From Nitzschia sp. pyKryTriq1 (taxonomy: Eukaryota > Bacillariophyta > Bacillariophyceae > Bacillariales > Bacillariaceae): DNA of 64,000 bases. A program made the translations under genes and the position numbers. The notes under the pieces are model-generated. The model did no database searches. It was not told the origin of the DNA and saw only the letters and a program-made list of their open reading frames with translations. Position 1 is the first letter of the stretch. Each line of letters starts with the position of its first letter. The DNA lies in assembly GCA_956465555.1 (NCBI GenBank), contig OY101116.1:2976001-3040000 (forward strand). The letters are read 5' to 3'. This document shows positions 32,234 to 41,312 of the stretch, one piece after another.

Positions 32234-34006
32234 ATGGACCGCACAAGCTTTCTCAAGGCACAACCCTTCTTATTTCCTCTTGAATCATCGGTTTCGTGGC
32301 CGCCTCCGCTGCCGGCCGAAACTTCCGAAAGGTCCTCGTGTCGGAGGGAAACTTTGCTGCGCGACTTTTGCCTGTCGATCGAGCCGTTGCACTGCTTACC
32401 AGTGGCGTCAGAAGACCGAGACCGTCTGTCTCAACAAAGCATCAATACCTCCAGAGGACCTGCATTTTTTGCACCACCGAATAATTATAATATCCCTTCT
32501 TTGAATGCCGCGGGGAACAAGGTCGGCGCAGACGCCACAAGCAATGACAGGAACAATTTCGATCCGGCCATGTGTTCCCTGGAACTATGCGTCCAGTCGG
32601 CCACACTGATCCTGCCTCCACACGCCTCTCCCATCACATACACAGAAAATATGTCAGCGTCCTTCTCCAATCGATTCACTTCCCCGACAGCTTACCAGAA
32701 ACTGTTACGCCAGCAGCAGCAGCATCGCCACCAGCACCGGTCCGCGGCGGAATTTTCATCAATATCATTATCGCATAGCCGATCGAACAAGCCTCAAATT
32801 CAAGAGTCAACGATCTTTCTCAAGATGGATAATCTTGTTTGTCAAATGGACTTGTCTCATGTGGAAAATGTTGATGTGCAGTATGATGACGAGAGCGATG
32901 TGTCGGCGATGGAAGATGACAATGACATCTGCAGTACTACTACCAGGCCTCCATCCCTCTTGATTCAGTTTGGAAGTTCCTGTCTTTTTCGGATTTTCTC
33001 TCTGAGGGGAGTGAATAGGGACAATCTCTCGACACTCAAGGGAGTACACAACCTTCTGGTCCAGCTTTTGACGGCAGACGACCAGGTCCCGTCGGAATTC
33101 CCTCATCAATACTTCAGTTCTGCTCTGGCAAGTCCAGCGGGCAGTAGCACCACGGCGTTTTCGAGCAGCCATGAACCGGGGCAGCGGGATTTTTCACGGC
33201 CCGCGGCTGCTTCTGCTGCTGCTGAAACACCTCCTAGTCATAATAATAGTGGCGATCTGAAATCACCTCCTTCCGAAGTGGAAGGGTCCGGCGGGAGTAA
33301 AGGAAACTCTTCTTCGTCCTCGGCGGAAGGACGAGGAAGAGACGCCAGTACCACGAATACTCTGGACGGGCACAGTACCACGACGACAGCACACGATCAA
33401 GAGGAGTCGTCGTCCGCAGCACGAGCATCAGGCGAGAAAGAACAATCTGCCTCACCGTCGACGAAACCGCCCGAACAGTTGTCAATAGTAGGGAAACGTC
33501 AGGCCGCCTATGAGAAGTCCAAAACAGACTTGGATTCTTTGAATGAGATTTTGATGCGGCCCCACCAGTCGACAGCAGCAGTGGGAAGTAGTGCAAATAC
33601 AGGCGGGACGGCGGAACAAAACGATGCCAAGCGTCTACGAGTGTTGTTGCAAGACCAAGCCAAAGAACTCTTCAATTCTATTCCTGAGAACCTCGCGGCG
33701 AGCTATTGTACTCTTTCACAGATACAAGAAGTGGTTCAACTGCAGAATGAACGTATTCACGAGTATGAAGTGGAGCTAGATGGGCTCGTGAACGCGTTTT
33801 GGCCCGCACCGACCAGAACAGCAGGAGGGACCAGCGCTGCTGCTGGTTCTATCAACGGCTTGATGAACCGCCAATCATCAATGGACCGTCGGCCTCAAAT
33901 AGAATCAACTGAATGCATTCGACGAGCGAATGACCTCTTGCAAAAGCACAAGGATGCGATCGAGGAAAAGTTTGCCTTGTCCTTTTTGCCGACAAGGGGG
34001 TCCTGA
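32234..34006 (+). CDS. Hypothetical Ser/Gln/His-rich protein with C-terminal helical region
   Basis: Single-exon, 590 aa, not recognised. The first 350 residues are mostly low complexity with a Gln/His tract (LLRQQQQHRHQHRS) and one more ordered stretch (IQFGSSCLFRIFSLRGVNRD, TLKGVHNLLVQLL). After a long Ser/Thr/Gly/Glu linker, residues 430-590 look helical: GKRQAAYEKSKTDLDSLNEI, DAKRLRVLLQDQAKELFNSI, TLSQIQEVVQLQNERIHEYE, ECIRRANDLLQKHKDAI. No signal peptide or membrane segment. Disorder plus coiled helices would fit a nuclear or scaffold protein, but no function can be assigned. Confidence 0.72.
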   Translation: MDRTSFLKAQPFLFPLESSVSWPPPLPAETSERSSCRRETLLRDFCLSIEPLHCLPVASEDRDRLSQQSINTSRGPAFFAPPNNYNIPSLNAAGNKVGADATSNDRNNFDPAMCSLELCVQSATLILPPHASPITYTENMSASFSNRFTSPTAYQKLLRQQQQHRHQHRSAAEFSSISLSHSRSNKPQIQESTIFLKMDNLVCQMDLSHVENVDVQYDDESDVSAMEDDNDICSTTTRPPSLLIQFGSSCLFRIFSLRGVNRDNLSTLKGVHNLLVQLLTADDQVPSEFPHQYFSSALASPAGSSTTAFSSSHEPGQRDFSRPAAASAAAETPPSHNNSGDLKSPPSEVEGSGGSKGNSSSSSAEGRGRDASTTNTLDGHSTTTTAHDQEESSSAARASGEKEQSASPSTKPPEQLSIVGKRQAAYEKSKTDLDSLNEILMRPHQSTAAVGSSANTGGTAEQNDAKRLRVLLQDQAKELFNSIPENLAASYCTLSQIQEVVQLQNERIHEYEVELDGLVNAFWPAPTRTAGGTSAAAGSINGLMNRQSSMDRRPQIESTECIRRANDLLQKHKDAIEEKFALSFLPTRGS

Positions 34007-34763
34007 AGAACGAGGAAGGCTGGCTGGCTAGTCGAATTTTTCAACCTTGAGATACGCCACCAAGGGGAGAAACACTGAAAATATTTTGGAGTTCCTCGCT
34101 AGCTAGAGTAGACTAGCATACCTGGGAGTAGTCTACATAGCGCACTTTATGTAGGGCGAATAGCTCCATTTCTCAAACCTGGCAACAAAATTATTCGTAC
34201 CCCGGTATTATATTACAGTATAGAGATTGCGAAAATTGAGTCCATCGAGTCCCAGCCGTGAACCAGTGGCGCTCTACCGGTAGCAGCCAGCAGGCCCTAC
34301 CGGGTAATGGGTAGCCAGTAGCCAGTAGCCAGGGAAACGGGTACAGTACGTACCTGCTACCGGTACGCGGTAGGCTAAATAAGACGTTACCCCTTCTACT
34401 AGAGTAGAGTAGCAGGGAAAGCAAGACAAAGAGTTCGAGTGAGTCAGCAGTCAGCAGATGATGCATCTGCTCGCGACTGCCTCCGAAACACGACGATGCG
34501 ATGGAACGAATTCTGTGTGTTGCATGCATGATGCTGAGTGGGTGGTGCGTGAGGCGAAGTGCCGAATACGATTGCTGTACTGTACCTGGTACCACCCCCT
34601 CCACCCTTTCCATTAGCATTACAATAAAATACCAGGCCCGGAGGAGAAATATAAGGAAAGAGAGTACTTTCGAATCGGTCCAACCTGCCTCCTCTTATTT
34701 GATCACCTTCGATATCGGACATCGCAAAAAATCGCATTTTTCTGAAAAGGAAAAAGGGCCGAA
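34007..34763. other. Spacer with GTAC words and short tandem repeats
   Basis: A 757-bp spacer between two co-directional genes. It contains CTAGCTAGAGTAGACTAG-type words (34098-34115), a 7-bp GTAGCCA repeat (about 34310-34331), dense GTAC words (34339-34372 and about 34574-34594) and CTACTAGAGTAGAGTAG (34397-34413). No gene is supported. Confidence 0.5.
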
Positions 34764-35855
34764 ATGAACGGTCCCAGCGTGTTCCGCAAGGCGGTGGATG
34801 GGTTCATCATTCCACCGCGAACATTTATGCAAATGCTCCTTTCGGCGGGAAGGGGTGCGGTGGGATTGCTGGATGAAACCAATCGTCAAGAGTTTATTGA
34901 AAAATTAGACAAGGGAACCATCAACGAAGGGGTAATTTCGCAGGCCACCGCTGGCCCCATGATGATGCTTTCCTTATTTCATGATCTACAAAACCCCTTA
35001 TTCAAACAACACCAATTTGATGCCGCCGAATTCTTGGAGGGGGTAGGACCGGCCCTGGAGCGATTCCATAACGTATCTGGTGCTTTAGAAAATCAAATCC
35101 GCAAGATTCATAGGGAGGCCAAGAAAAGTGACAATACAATGGCGGAGAAAGCAGAGGCGTCAGAGAATGCATCCGAAGAAAAATCATCACCAGAGTCCAC
35201 CAAGACTAAGGAAGAAGAACCTGTCGTCACATTCTCTTCGTCGTTTTCGAAGGATGAACTAGTTATGGTTGAGACAAATGACAAGAGCATAGCTGCACTC
35301 TTGGACCATGATTGGGCGGAAGATATAAAAAAGGATCCCGATTCCTTGGCGGCTCAATTATCTCAAATGGTTACCGAGGAGCTTTTCAATATTCATCAAT
35401 TAAGCGCCAAGACAGCATTTTTGCTTCAATCTCACCGAAATGTGACTTTCAAAGAAGGGAGCTGCACAGTAAACAATGTAGCGTTGCTCAGCGCCCGATC
35501 ATTTCTTTGTGTGCAAAAGGATAAGGAGGAAGATTTGGAAGAGTGGGGTGAAAAGACAGACTCCAAGTATGAAATGATCGACTATGACATCGATGTGGCT
35601 GAATTGAAGAAGAGAAAAGGTGGTGTAGCCGCGCAAGTGGAAGTGCTGTACGACGTCACACAAGAGTTTGTGGAGACAGATGCCCAGGAAGGTTCCAACT
35701 CCTCAACGGAGGAAAAGCCCGAAGACTCGGAAACTACCATTGTTTCTGTTGCCGTGATGGAAGGATGGCTCGTTGGGGGACCTGATGATGAACTAAGATG
35801 GAGACTCGCACTTCGTCGACCAGCCGTTGAATTCCCGGGAATTCAGCAGCAGTAA
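34764..35855 (+). CDS. Tim44-like domain protein (tentative)
   Basis: Single-exon, 363 aa. The first 35 residues are amphipathic and basic (SVFRKAVDGFIIPPRTFMQM), compatible with a mitochondrial or plastid presequence. FDAAEFLEGVGPALERFHN (about residues 86-104) resembles the start of the Tim44-like fold, and the end (VAVMEGWLVGGPDDELRWRLALRR) resembles its closing strand with the W-x-L pattern; an acidic Ser/Glu insert lies between. Tim44-like proteins include the import-motor anchor Tim44, MBA1 and mitoribosomal L45. The assignment is by pattern memory only; an unrelated organelle protein remains possible. Confidence 0.6.
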   Translation: MNGPSVFRKAVDGFIIPPRTFMQMLLSAGRGAVGLLDETNRQEFIEKLDKGTINEGVISQATAGPMMMLSLFHDLQNPLFKQHQFDAAEFLEGVGPALERFHNVSGALENQIRKIHREAKKSDNTMAEKAEASENASEEKSSPESTKTKEEEPVVTFSSSFSKDELVMVETNDKSIAALLDHDWAEDIKKDPDSLAAQLSQMVTEELFNIHQLSAKTAFLLQSHRNVTFKEGSCTVNNVALLSARSFLCVQKDKEEDLEEWGEKTDSKYEMIDYDIDVAELKKRKGGVAAQVEVLYDVTQEFVETDAQEGSNSSTEEKPEDSETTIVSVAVMEGWLVGGPDDELRWRLALRRPAVEFPGIQQQ

Positions 35856-36045
35856 TCACAAGCTATAACCAGGCCGCAACAAGCGAACTACCTGAGATAC
35901 ATCATCTTCTTTTTTTTGGGTGTTGCAACATCATAATGGCTTTACTGAAGATAATTCTTCACTTTCGTGACTACAATTATCAATAGCTCCTACCTGAATG
36001 TTGGTTACCTCTTGATAGACTAGACTGCATGGGCGAAACGACGGT

Positions 36046-36720
36046 TCAGAGATTCGGCAGCCCTTGGCACTGCCGAATCAAATCCCTAACTAGCAATCCT
36101 TCAAACGAGTGACCATCTTCGTACCCAACCCATTCTCCAGTGTGAACACTAAGGACATAAAGGATTTTTCCGCTGATGGGGCTCGTATACTCGAACATGT
36201 GATCTTCCAAACTCATCTCGACTCGATATTTTCCTTCCTTGGGTCCCAGATCAATCGTCAACACTTCTCCCAATTCTCCAAAGAAGCGTTCCACTTCAAA
36301 GATTTCGTTTTGGCGCTTCATAGGTCCCATCGCTTTCTCGAGTTTGTCTAGCAGGGCACTCGCCGCCTGAACAAATTCAACATCGTCGTCGACTGCACTA
36401 GGTTTCAACTGACTTTGGGTGGGTTTCGATCCAACCGAATCATCATCATCATTTACGTCGCTATTAGTAGATGCTCGTGGGGTGGGTCGACGGCGTCGAC
36501 GAACGGGAAATTGGATGGCAGATGAAGAATGAAAGGTCATTCGCTGAAACGACCGATGGCTGTCTTGGATTGGAGCAGCAGAAAGTTCTTCACAGGGTGT
36601 TCGCAAAAAAAGCATAATTTGAGAGAGGAGGGGGCTTGCAACACTCTTCCCCCCTTGGCGTCGGAGAGGCTGCCATCTCAGTATTGCCTTTGCGACGATG
36701 GACCGACCTGATATGTTCAT
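36046..36720 (-). CDS. FXN: Frataxin (mitochondrial iron-sulfur cluster assembly factor)
   Basis: Frataxin speeds sulfur transfer on the NFS1-ISCU complex during mitochondrial Fe-S assembly. Single-exon, 224 aa: a long Arg/Ser-rich leader (NISGRSIVAKAILRWQPLRR) without acidic residues fits a mitochondrial presequence, then an acidic linker, then the frataxin fold from about residue 112. There the order FVQAASALLDKLEKAM (helix 1), GEVLTIDLGPKEGKYRVEMS, EYTSPISGKILYVLS and GEWVGYEDGHSFEGLLVRDL (helix 2) follows the family pattern of VLT, SSP-SGP-RYD and W. The acidic ridge on helix 1 is weaker than usual. It converges on the Tim44-like gene. Confidence 0.83.
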   Translation of the reverse strand: MNISGRSIVAKAILRWQPLRRQGGKSVASPLLSQIMLFLRTPCEELSAAPIQDSHRSFQRMTFHSSSAIQFPVRRRRRPTPRASTNSDVNDDDDSVGSKPTQSQLKPSAVDDDVEFVQAASALLDKLEKAMGPMKRQNEIFEVERFFGELGEVLTIDLGPKEGKYRVEMSLEDHMFEYTSPISGKILYVLSVHTGEWVGYEDGHSFEGLLVRDLIRQCQGLPNL

Positions 36721-37185
36721 GAGGACGCTGTAAAGTCACTACTCGGAAATCGGTTTCAACGTGGGAGCTTATGGTCGTACCGGTAGATACAAGTACAAGT
36801 CAAAGGTTCTCCTCGATTGTTGTGTGGTGGAGTAGGAGATCGATCATCGATCACGATCAGGCGAATTGATGGGGTCATATTAGTCAGGCAAGTCGCGGTC
36901 GGGTCATTTGAGAATGACTGTCACCGATCGCTTGTTGCTGGTCGTCGTAATACTTTCATAACTTTCATGTTACTACTTGCAACTATCCTACGCTCTTTGA
37001 CTAGATTTATTCGGTTTATCATACCCAATCTCTTAGTCTGAAGCTATACAGAGTAATTGTATATCGGTGGAATATATCTTGTTGAAAGATCACCAGTAGT
37101 TTTAGTCAGCATCTGACAAGACTTGTGAATTTGGAAATTCTTAGGACGTGCGTGACGACCGATCATCGTCATAGTTGCAACAAGT
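36721..37185. other. Spacer upstream of frataxin
   Basis: This 465-bp segment carries the frataxin promoter. A GTAC word with a (GTACAA)2-like run lies at about 36777-36798. Nothing else was recognised. Confidence 0.4.
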
Positions 37186-37389
37186 ATGGACCCTATTGAC
37201 ACAGTATTGGGATACATCGGCTTTGATGCCGGTGCTGCCCAAAAAGTAGGGAATGAAATAGAGCGTGGACAAGGCCTCAAAGCCTTTGCAGTCTACGATA
37301 AGAAGCATGCTAAAGAGCTTGCTACTGACATGAAGGAGAAATCAGCAGGATCTAAAGTGATGATTGGTTCCGTAGGGCCCTTCTTGTGA
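37186..37389 (+). CDS. Small ORF of unknown status (67 aa)
   Basis: An ATG-initiated ORF of 67 aa: a mixed hydrophobic start (DPIDTVLGYIGFDAGAAQKV) followed by a Lys-rich helix (KAFAVYDKKHAKELATDMKE). The composition is protein-like and better than random ORFs nearby, but no family is recognised and no intron extends it clearly. It could be a short gene, one exon of a longer gene, or the remnant of one. A TGTC microsatellite (37427-37441) follows. Confidence 0.3.
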   Translation: MDPIDTVLGYIGFDAGAAQKVGNEIERGQGLKAFAVYDKKHAKELATDMKEKSAGSKVMIGSVGPFL

Positions 37390-38033
37390 TGATGATTCTT
37401 GCCACTTGCCACACACCAATATCCGTCTGTCTGTCTGTCTGTACAATTTATGTCCGCCTTTGTCCGCTATGATGACGAACACAAAGTCCTTTCTTTTCTT
37501 TTGAATCCAAGGAGTTGAAGCGCATCGGACTAGAATTGTATGTGCATCCTGAAATGCCGTAGTAAACCAACGTAGCAAGTCGGGCGGGCTGAATTTGAAT
37601 GCCCGGCACTATTTTTTTCAAACACCAAAACAGACCCATGCACCATCATGCATCGTGTCATTCGTTCATGCTTCGACACTGGAACGAAGATAGAGGATGG
37701 ATCGATCGGAGGCAGAAGTTGCATCCAATCTCTTCCAAGATCTGAAGCGCTCTACAAGACTTGGAGACATCATCATCTCTCTCTCTCTGGTTTCGCTTCA
37801 TGGCTTTCCAGTCAGTCGTTCAAAGCCACATACTACTTACTCTCTGCCTTCCTGTTTGAAGATCGACCGCGACGAGAACGATAACTCCACAACAAATTGA
37901 AAATACTCCAATGCCTCATCGGTTTGGGTTCCTGTGCCGTAGTACGAGTACATAAAAGACAAAAGACTACGATTTTTGGTTGCAGCAACACTGACTTATT
38001 GATCCAGCAAAAAACAAACCAAGCTTATTCAGA
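37390..38033. other. Spacer upstream of low-complexity gene
   Basis: A 644-bp segment with a (TGTC)n tract (about 37427-37441) and a TC-rich run (37775-37790). Short ORFs on both strands lack any recognisable feature. It likely contains the promoter of the gene at 38034. Confidence 0.4.
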
Positions 38034-40133
38034 ATGTCAGACCGTGAATGTGATAATGATATTGCTGATGATGATGAGAGGAAACCAGCGGCGGCCATTT
38101 CCCACCACCGGCCTCAAAATCCCTTCTCTCGTCATCGTCGCAGCGACCGAGAAAACTTTCCCAATTTTGCAGATACGTTCCTTCCTCGCTCGTCCTCCAC
38201 CACCATCGCCCCAGTAGCCTCGTTTCCCTCTCACGGTGGCGACGACGAGGATGATGCTGATGCTGATGATGATGATACTAGCAGTAGCATTCTGAACATG
38301 AGTATTGGAGCACGAGCTGCATTAGCTGAGCATTTACGGCACATTGCGAGACATGGCATTGATGGAGAAGCAGCATCATCATCTTCACCGCTGCATCAGG
38401 CCCAAGAAAAAGCCGCTCCTCCGAAAAGTATCCTGGATCTCAAGTGGGAGTATTTTCTGGGACAACACTCCTCGGATGCTGCTGCTAGAGGAGGACTGGA
38501 TACTACTACTACTGCCGGTAGCCCCGATGCGTCGTTTGCGAGGTCGTCCTCCAAAAGAAAAAGTCCTCACAACAACAACAACAACAGCAGCAGCAACTAT
38601 CAAATATTATTTGCCAACACGTCGGATTGTTTCGAACAGTCTATTGAAGTCATGACGGACATTAGTCAGGATTTCTTTAACAGTTCGAGGGTGCAAGAGT
38701 TGTCGACGCCAGAACGGAACCGAAATAAAGTCAACTTTGTGTCAACTCGGAATGAATCGATTGAGGAAGATGATACCGACGACGACGACGATGATGATTT
38801 TCTGATTGACGAACAAGAACGGGCAGATATCTTGGCTCCTGAATTACTGGTGATCCAGTCTTCGTCGTCGGAAGAGCATCATTCGCACAACAGTCACCAC
38901 CACCATCACCACCATTCGAGCTTTCAGTCGTCCTCGTTCTGCGCCCCTGATATTTCACGAATCAGCAGCGCGGACGACTCGGAGCTTGGTGTCATCCTTC
39001 ATCATCAGTCCCCCAATACTTCCTTTCAGTTTCATCAGCACCTCCAGCTCGATGACGATCCCGGCCATCGTCATCGTCATGATCTGATGACGACGCCTGT
39101 CGACGATATTGCTGTTGGCAGTCCACTTTTTCTGGGAGACATTTCTCCACCCACCACTGGATTGGATGGGCGCCTCCACCAGCATCCTTTGGATTCATCC
39201 TTTTCCTCGCTACCTTCCATTCCAACCAATCCCAACCTAATAACCTCCACTACCAGTACTGCGTTTCATCATCATCAGCGTCATCATACTCGGGTGAGAA
39301 CGTCTCCCAGTGTACTCAATCCCTTCGGAGTAGCTTCCTCCGCCTTGGAGGGGCAACATCCCTTGTCGCCACGACGATCCCACAGTGCGCCCATCCTCGC
39401 TGTTGCTCCTTTTCGGCCAGATCTCTTGGGGAAGGAAAACTTTTATCCGGCGAGGACGAAGCATCCTGCCGCAACGAATATATCAAAGTCACTGCTGTTG
39501 CAGCAACAACGAGTGGGTGCCAACCGGAAGGGCGAGAAATCGTCATTGTCCCGGAATCATCAACATCATCATGAACCCTCCGCATTTGACACCATGGCAA
39601 CCGACTTTCTCAACGCGATCGAACGAGAAAGGATTGAAGATGGGGCTATTCCTCTCAGTCCAATTTCTCAGGTTGGAAGTAACCATGTCGGTATCTTGTA
39701 TGAGTCCTCATCGTCCTCGTCTCGACGCCGACGACAACGTGGTGGAACGAATCATCATCTTCATGGTGGTGGTCGTCGAATGGCTGCTCCTTACCCTCCA
39801 ATTATTGCCTCCATGCCGACGACGACCCAAGATACATCTACGAGCACCAGCTCCTCTTCCTCTTTGACGGGACGAAAACGCTTTCGGACGGTCGTGCCAC
39901 GCCGCGTGTATATGGGATCTCCGTCGCAATTCCCTGACGAACACGATAGTTTTGGGAATATTACTACTACGACGAGTTCCTCTCGGGAACACGGCAACAA
40001 CAGCAACAGCAGCAGCAACGAAAGCGCCCCCGCCCAACGATCACTGTTCGACTCATTTGAGGCGGTGGTAGAAGATGGGGATGAAGACCCGCCAATCACC
40101 AGCGGTTGCAGTGCCTGTTACAACAGCTATTAG
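38034..40133 (+). CDS. Hypothetical low-complexity protein (Ser/His/Asp-rich)
   Basis: Single-exon, 699 aa, not recognised. It is largely disordered: acidic runs (DDEDDADADDDDTSSS, DDTDDDDDDDF), His runs (HNSHHHHHHHSSF), Asn/Ser runs and Ser/Arg stretches. More ordered islands are ILDLKWEYFLGQHS, DFLNAIERERIEDG and RRVYMGSPSQFPDE. It has RRSHSAPIL, an Arg-x-x-Ser type phosphosite context. Trinucleotide runs at the DNA level (GAT, CAC, AGC, CAT) cause most of these tracts. Its unbroken length argues that it is translated. A regulatory or nuclear role would be a guess. Confidence 0.68.
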   Translation: MSDRECDNDIADDDERKPAAAISHHRPQNPFSRHRRSDRENFPNFADTFLPRSSSTTIAPVASFPSHGGDDEDDADADDDDTSSSILNMSIGARAALAEHLRHIARHGIDGEAASSSSPLHQAQEKAAPPKSILDLKWEYFLGQHSSDAAARGGLDTTTTAGSPDASFARSSSKRKSPHNNNNNSSSNYQILFANTSDCFEQSIEVMTDISQDFFNSSRVQELSTPERNRNKVNFVSTRNESIEEDDTDDDDDDDFLIDEQERADILAPELLVIQSSSSEEHHSHNSHHHHHHHSSFQSSSFCAPDISRISSADDSELGVILHHQSPNTSFQFHQHLQLDDDPGHRHRHDLMTTPVDDIAVGSPLFLGDISPPTTGLDGRLHQHPLDSSFSSLPSIPTNPNLITSTTSTAFHHHQRHHTRVRTSPSVLNPFGVASSALEGQHPLSPRRSHSAPILAVAPFRPDLLGKENFYPARTKHPAATNISKSLLLQQQRVGANRKGEKSSLSRNHQHHHEPSAFDTMATDFLNAIERERIEDGAIPLSPISQVGSNHVGILYESSSSSSRRRRQRGGTNHHLHGGGRRMAAPYPPIIASMPTTTQDTSTSTSSSSSLTGRKRFRTVVPRRVYMGSPSQFPDEHDSFGNITTTTSSSREHGNNSNSSSNESAPAQRSLFDSFEAVVEDGDEDPPITSGCSACYNSY

Positions 40134-40249
40134 TAGAGCAAACATTTTTTTCATAACGCATAAACCCAACTAAAGAGCAGGGCATTGTTGGAATCAATCG
40201 ATCATCCAAAAAATGAACAATCTCTTGTTTGTATAGTATTCAAATCAGA

Positions 40250-41312
40250 TCATCTTCTGCTTTCTCCTTTTGGGCTTTTAGCGTAGCTTGATACCAAGGC
40301 TTCGACTTTTTTTAACCCAGTATTGAGCAACGCAACCGTCGTGGATATGGAACCTTGTTCTCGACGAGCCGCATCTTGCCCTTCTACGGAATCTGTTGCT
40401 CGCAAGAGCACGAGATTCACTATTCCGGTGGCCTTGAATCCTCGAACGCTACAGTACATAAATACAGTACATACCAATCATCAATTGGTGATAAAATTAA
40501 AATAAAGAGAAACCAGTGAGAGGCAAAAACGCAAAAGAACGATGATTTTCCGCAGGCAACCATACTGTCAGCAAGATCTTACCAAAATGGATCAACAACG
40601 AGGCAAGTATCAGTGGTCAGCTTCATGGCCTCCTCCACGTCTCCGTCGCCACGAATGTACACGCCTTCCCCTTTCACGACATAATAAAATTCCACTCCCA
40701 CTGACGACTGAGGTACCAGTTCCGAACCAGCATATAGTGTCAGTATCGTCACAGTCATGGTCGAGGTAAAACACCAGTCCGGCGAAACTACTTCGCGCCG
40801 AATGCCACACGGAACAGCACTTTCGTTCGTTTTGCTTTCGCCCGAAGGACCAGGCATGGCTGTGCCCTCGACACTGTCAGAGGCAGTCGGCTTCCGAAAT
40901 TTGCACAGAACTAGTGCTGAGGATGATTCCTGTAGCAACGAAAATAGCCTCACGCGAACCCATTCCCATGTTCGGCGCCGTCTCATCTCATAGCTCAAAG
41001 CAGAAGATAACCCCATTCCAAGAACTGCATTGTCCAGTGATAGAAATTTTCCACAAATGCAAGGTTTAGTGTTTAGTGGGGTATCATATGACATCATCAA
41101 TCAATCAATCAATCAATCAATCATATCATATCATATCACATCTCTGGCTTACCGACACCATAGCAAAAAACCCATCGACTGGAATGATTTGACAACAATG
41201 GACGCGATGAGGAACCGCCGGGAAAAGAGGATGGCACCAACGACTTTCCTTCAGGATCCACCAGGGAGAACCCTAGTGTTGCGGCGGCAATGAGAAGGGG
41301 AAACGCTACCAT
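40250..41312 (-). CDS. Membrane-anchored cupin-fold protein
   Basis: Three exons, 41312-41153, 41024-40583 and 40448-40250, joined in frame give 266 aa. The first exon was found from an ATG opening a hydrophobic leader (MVAFPLLIAAATLGFSLVDP) and a GTAAGC donor in matching phase. A second hydrophobic segment spans the exon 1/2 join (WVFCYGVVLGMGLSSALSY). The rest is cupin-like: PDWCFTSTMTVTILTLYAGS, VEFYYVVKGEGVYIRGDGD, TCLVVDPFCVRGFKATG, NLVLLRATD. The usual metal-binding His are not visible, so it may not be a metal cupin. Intron 1 contains (TCAA)6 and (TCATA)3 microsatellites. Function unknown; ER or plastid-envelope location is inferred from the leader. Confidence 0.72.
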
